DNA from: Prorocentrum cordatum
Lineage: Eukaryota > Sar > Dinophyceae > Prorocentrales > Prorocentraceae
Direction: 5' to 3'
Assembly (NCBI GenBank): GCA_963575745.1
Contig: CAUYUJ010014204.1
Location: forward strand, 219,959-283,958
Length of the DNA stretch: 64,000 bases
In this document: piece after piece, positions 62,521-64,000 of the stretch
Position numbering within the stretch: position 1 is the stretch's first letter
Layout: each line of letters begins with the position of its first letter
Position numbers and translations under genes: made by a program
The notes under the pieces: generated by a model
The model's input: only the letters and a program-made list of their open reading frames with translations
What the model was told of the DNA's origin: nothing
Databases searched by the model: none

Positions 62521-64000
62521 CTAAACACCCGCCGAGGGCCACTCGCGGACCCCAGGCCTGGGAGGGAGGCCCTTGCGCAGCCGCAGCAGGGCAGTGAGCT
62601 GCGCCTTGGTCAGCGCAAGGGGCCCGTGCCTCGCCGCCTCGCACTCCTCCAGGAGGCGCGAGGGCCTGGAGTCAGCGTAGCGCCCGCAGATGCTGCAAAA
62701 AGTGATGGCGCCCTTGCGCCACAAAAGGTGAGAGGCGTGCGGCACATGTCCAGCGATGCCCGTGCCAGGCGGCAAGCGAGAGGGGGGATCAGGCATCCCC
62801 AGAGACCGAAAAAGTTGCTCGTCGATGGGCGGCAGGCCCGCGTACGAGCGCGGCAGCTTGACGCAGACCCTAAGCGCGGGAGCTGCGTCCGCCTCTGGCT
62901 CGACCGCGGGCTCGAGAGGCTCCTCACCGTCCCCCCCCCCGTCCTCGACCGCCCCGTCCCCCTCCCTCAGATGGCCTCGCAGCTGCAGCTCCACACGGCT
63001 GGGAGGCGGGCTTGGCGGCGGCCGCAGGGCCGAGCAAGAGGAACGCAGCAGGTGGAGGGCGCGGCTCTGAGAGCGCCTGACCGCTCGGCCACAGCTCTTG
63101 CAGCACCAGCCGTAAGCGGTCGGAGCAAAGGCATGCTGGGAACGAGCCGCAAAACCCGAAAGCAGCTCCTCCCTCCTCTGAGCCCTCGAAACCTTGGGTT
63201 TGGTAACCTCACGGCCAGGGCACTTGGGGGCGGAGGCGGCGGCAGCACAGAGAGTGGCATTGCGGAGCAGGATGGCCTCGGCCTGCTCCACCAGGTCCAA
63301 AGCGCGGCGGGCAACGTCTGGATCAAGCTGAGCCTCCTCGGACCGCTCCTCGGCGAGCCCGTCGGCAACCGCATTGAGAAAAATAGCCTCGGGCAGCACA
63401 GAGTGGCCGAGACGCGCAAACTTAGCGGGGTCCTCAGCAAGATGCGAGGGCACGTGCAGGAGCGAGAAGCGGCCCTCGCGGGCGTCAAGCAGCGAGAAAA
63501 GATCGTGCCAGAGGTCCGCGTGCTCGAGCTTGTAGCAGTGTCGGCGTCCGCGCGCTATCGCATTCACGTGATTCACGTGGTCGGAATACAGCTTGAAATC
63601 TGCAGCAGGGTGGACGGCCCTGACGCACTCCACAATGGCCAGGAGCTCAGCGCGAGGCACCGTTTGCACAGGGCCGTCCACCAAGCCCGTGCAGCCAGAG
63701 TCCCAGTCCAAACCATGGCCGTCGTCAAGGCGGGCAAAGCTCCACGCCACACGGCGTAGCAAGGGCTGAGACGACCAGGCACCACCTGCACCGTCGGTAG
63801 CGTAGATCCCCCCTGGCAGCGCCCCAACGCCGCAGCGCAGCCGACGATGACCACGCTCGTCGGGGGGAGGCGGGAGGTTCAGCCAGGCGAGGGGCACCAG
63901 CCCGCGGCACCAGAAGACTGGGGAGAGGTCGATCTCCTCCAGCGCCTGACTGCGAAGGTGGTTGGAGGAGACCACGGCCTCAGGAGGGGGAGGCACACCG
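62521..64000 (-). CDS. LINE C-terminus: RNase H domain and zinc-binding tail, cut by the window edge
   Basis: The minus frame is open from the window end to the TAG at 62521. It shows the four RNase H positions: IYATDGAGGAW (D), TVPRAELLAIVECV (E), FKLYSDHVNHVNAI (D) and NAVADGLAE (D), with VPSHL before the last. Later come WCCKSCGRAVRRSQSRALHL (CxxC) and HASHLLWRKGAITFCSICGR, then LLEEC, a zinc-ribbon-like pair. The reverse transcriptase would lie beyond 64000. There are no internal stops or frameshifts over 1.48 kb, and a short 3' UTR plus poly(A) follow, so this looks younger than the other LINE copies. The frame's first codon in the window (63994-63996) is not a real start. Confidence 0.78.
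   Translation of the reverse strand, partial: GVPPPPEAVVSSNHLRSQALEEIDLSPVFWCRGLVPLAWLNLPPPPDERGHRRLRCGVGALPGGIYATDGAGGAWSSQPLLRRVAWSFARLDDGHGLDWDSGCTGLVDGPVQTVPRAELLAIVECVRAVHPAADFKLYSDHVNHVNAIARGRRHCYKLEHADLWHDLFSLLDAREGRFSLLHVPSHLAEDPAKFARLGHSVLPEAIFLNAVADGLAEERSEEAQLDPDVARRALDLVEQAEAILLRNATLCAAAASAPKCPGREVTKPKVSRAQRREELLSGFAARSQHAFAPTAYGWCCKSCGRAVRRSQSRALHLLRSSCSALRPPPSPPPSRVELQLRGHLREGDGAVEDGGGDGEEPLEPAVEPEADAAPALRVCVKLPRSYAGLPPIDEQLFRSLGMPDPPSRLPPGTGIAGHVPHASHLLWRKGAITFCSICGRYADSRPSRLLEECEAARHGPLALTKAQLTALLRLRKGLPPRPGVREWPSAGV

Noticed and set aside
61478-62597. Plus-strand frames overlapping the minus-strand ORF and LINE end
   Set aside because: GC-rich mirror frames; the minus strand has the recognisable RNase H and the better amino-acid texture.

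Overview
The window looks like nuclear DNA of a dinoflagellate. The evidence is: a multi-exon gene whose introns include GA-AG introns, with a G after almost every acceptor AG; a probable genomic relict of the dinoflagellate spliced leader (8189-8209) just upstream of an RCC1-repeat pseudogene; degenerate Ty1/copia and LINE retrotransposons; and a GC-rich background crowded with trinucleotide tracts, minisatellites and foldback elements. I see no rRNA, tRNA, CRISPR array or bacterial-style operon. The genus cannot be read from the sequence. Long open frames inside GC-rich or trinucleotide repeats are compositional and are not called as genes.

Layout. 543-7147 (+) is the best gene: five or six exons joined in phase, about 1,430 residues, function unknown, with a bipartite nuclear-localisation-type signal. 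8189-9369 (+) is an RCC1-like processed pseudogene. 9.4-20 kb is repeats: CCCAAGAGG minisatellite, a 102-bp satellite present in both orientations (12.2-13.0 kb and 19.0-19.7 kb), foldback elements, the first 113-bp palindromic repeats, and an unclear coding-like stretch (17.8-18.85 kb). 21.1-22.5 kb (-) is a broken copia pol. 22.5-30.1 kb is foldback elements, simple repeats and a MITE-like element carrying a 900-bp GTGTGC/TG expansion. 30.2-31.2 kb (+) is a LINE 3' fragment. 31.3-34.0 kb (-) holds two exons of a protein-disulfide-isomerase/thioredoxin domain separated by repeats. 34-39.3 kb is mostly simple-sequence DNA. 39.4-40.6 kb (+) is a second LINE 3' fragment with RNase H. 40.7-51.3 kb is minisatellites, foldbacks, palindrome arrays and a 900-bp GTA tract. 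51.7-56.3 kb (-) is a nearly complete but decayed LINE (endonuclease, reverse transcriptase, zinc finger). 56.5-61.3 kb has more 113-bp repeats, a TIR element with a 9-bp target duplication, and GGA/TCC tracts. 61.5-62.2 kb (-) is an unidentified open frame. 62.4-64.0 kb (-) is an apparently intact LINE RNase H/zinc-finger C-terminus ending in poly(A) and cut by the window edge.

How it fits together. Host coding DNA is a small fraction and is split by introns. Retrotransposon remnants supply most of the other coding signal. Short terminal-inverted-repeat elements, several with simple-repeat cores and one resembling an intron, account for much of the remaining structure. The splice junctions of the 543-7147 gene mostly carry short near-repeats across donor and acceptor, which fits intron gain by insertion.
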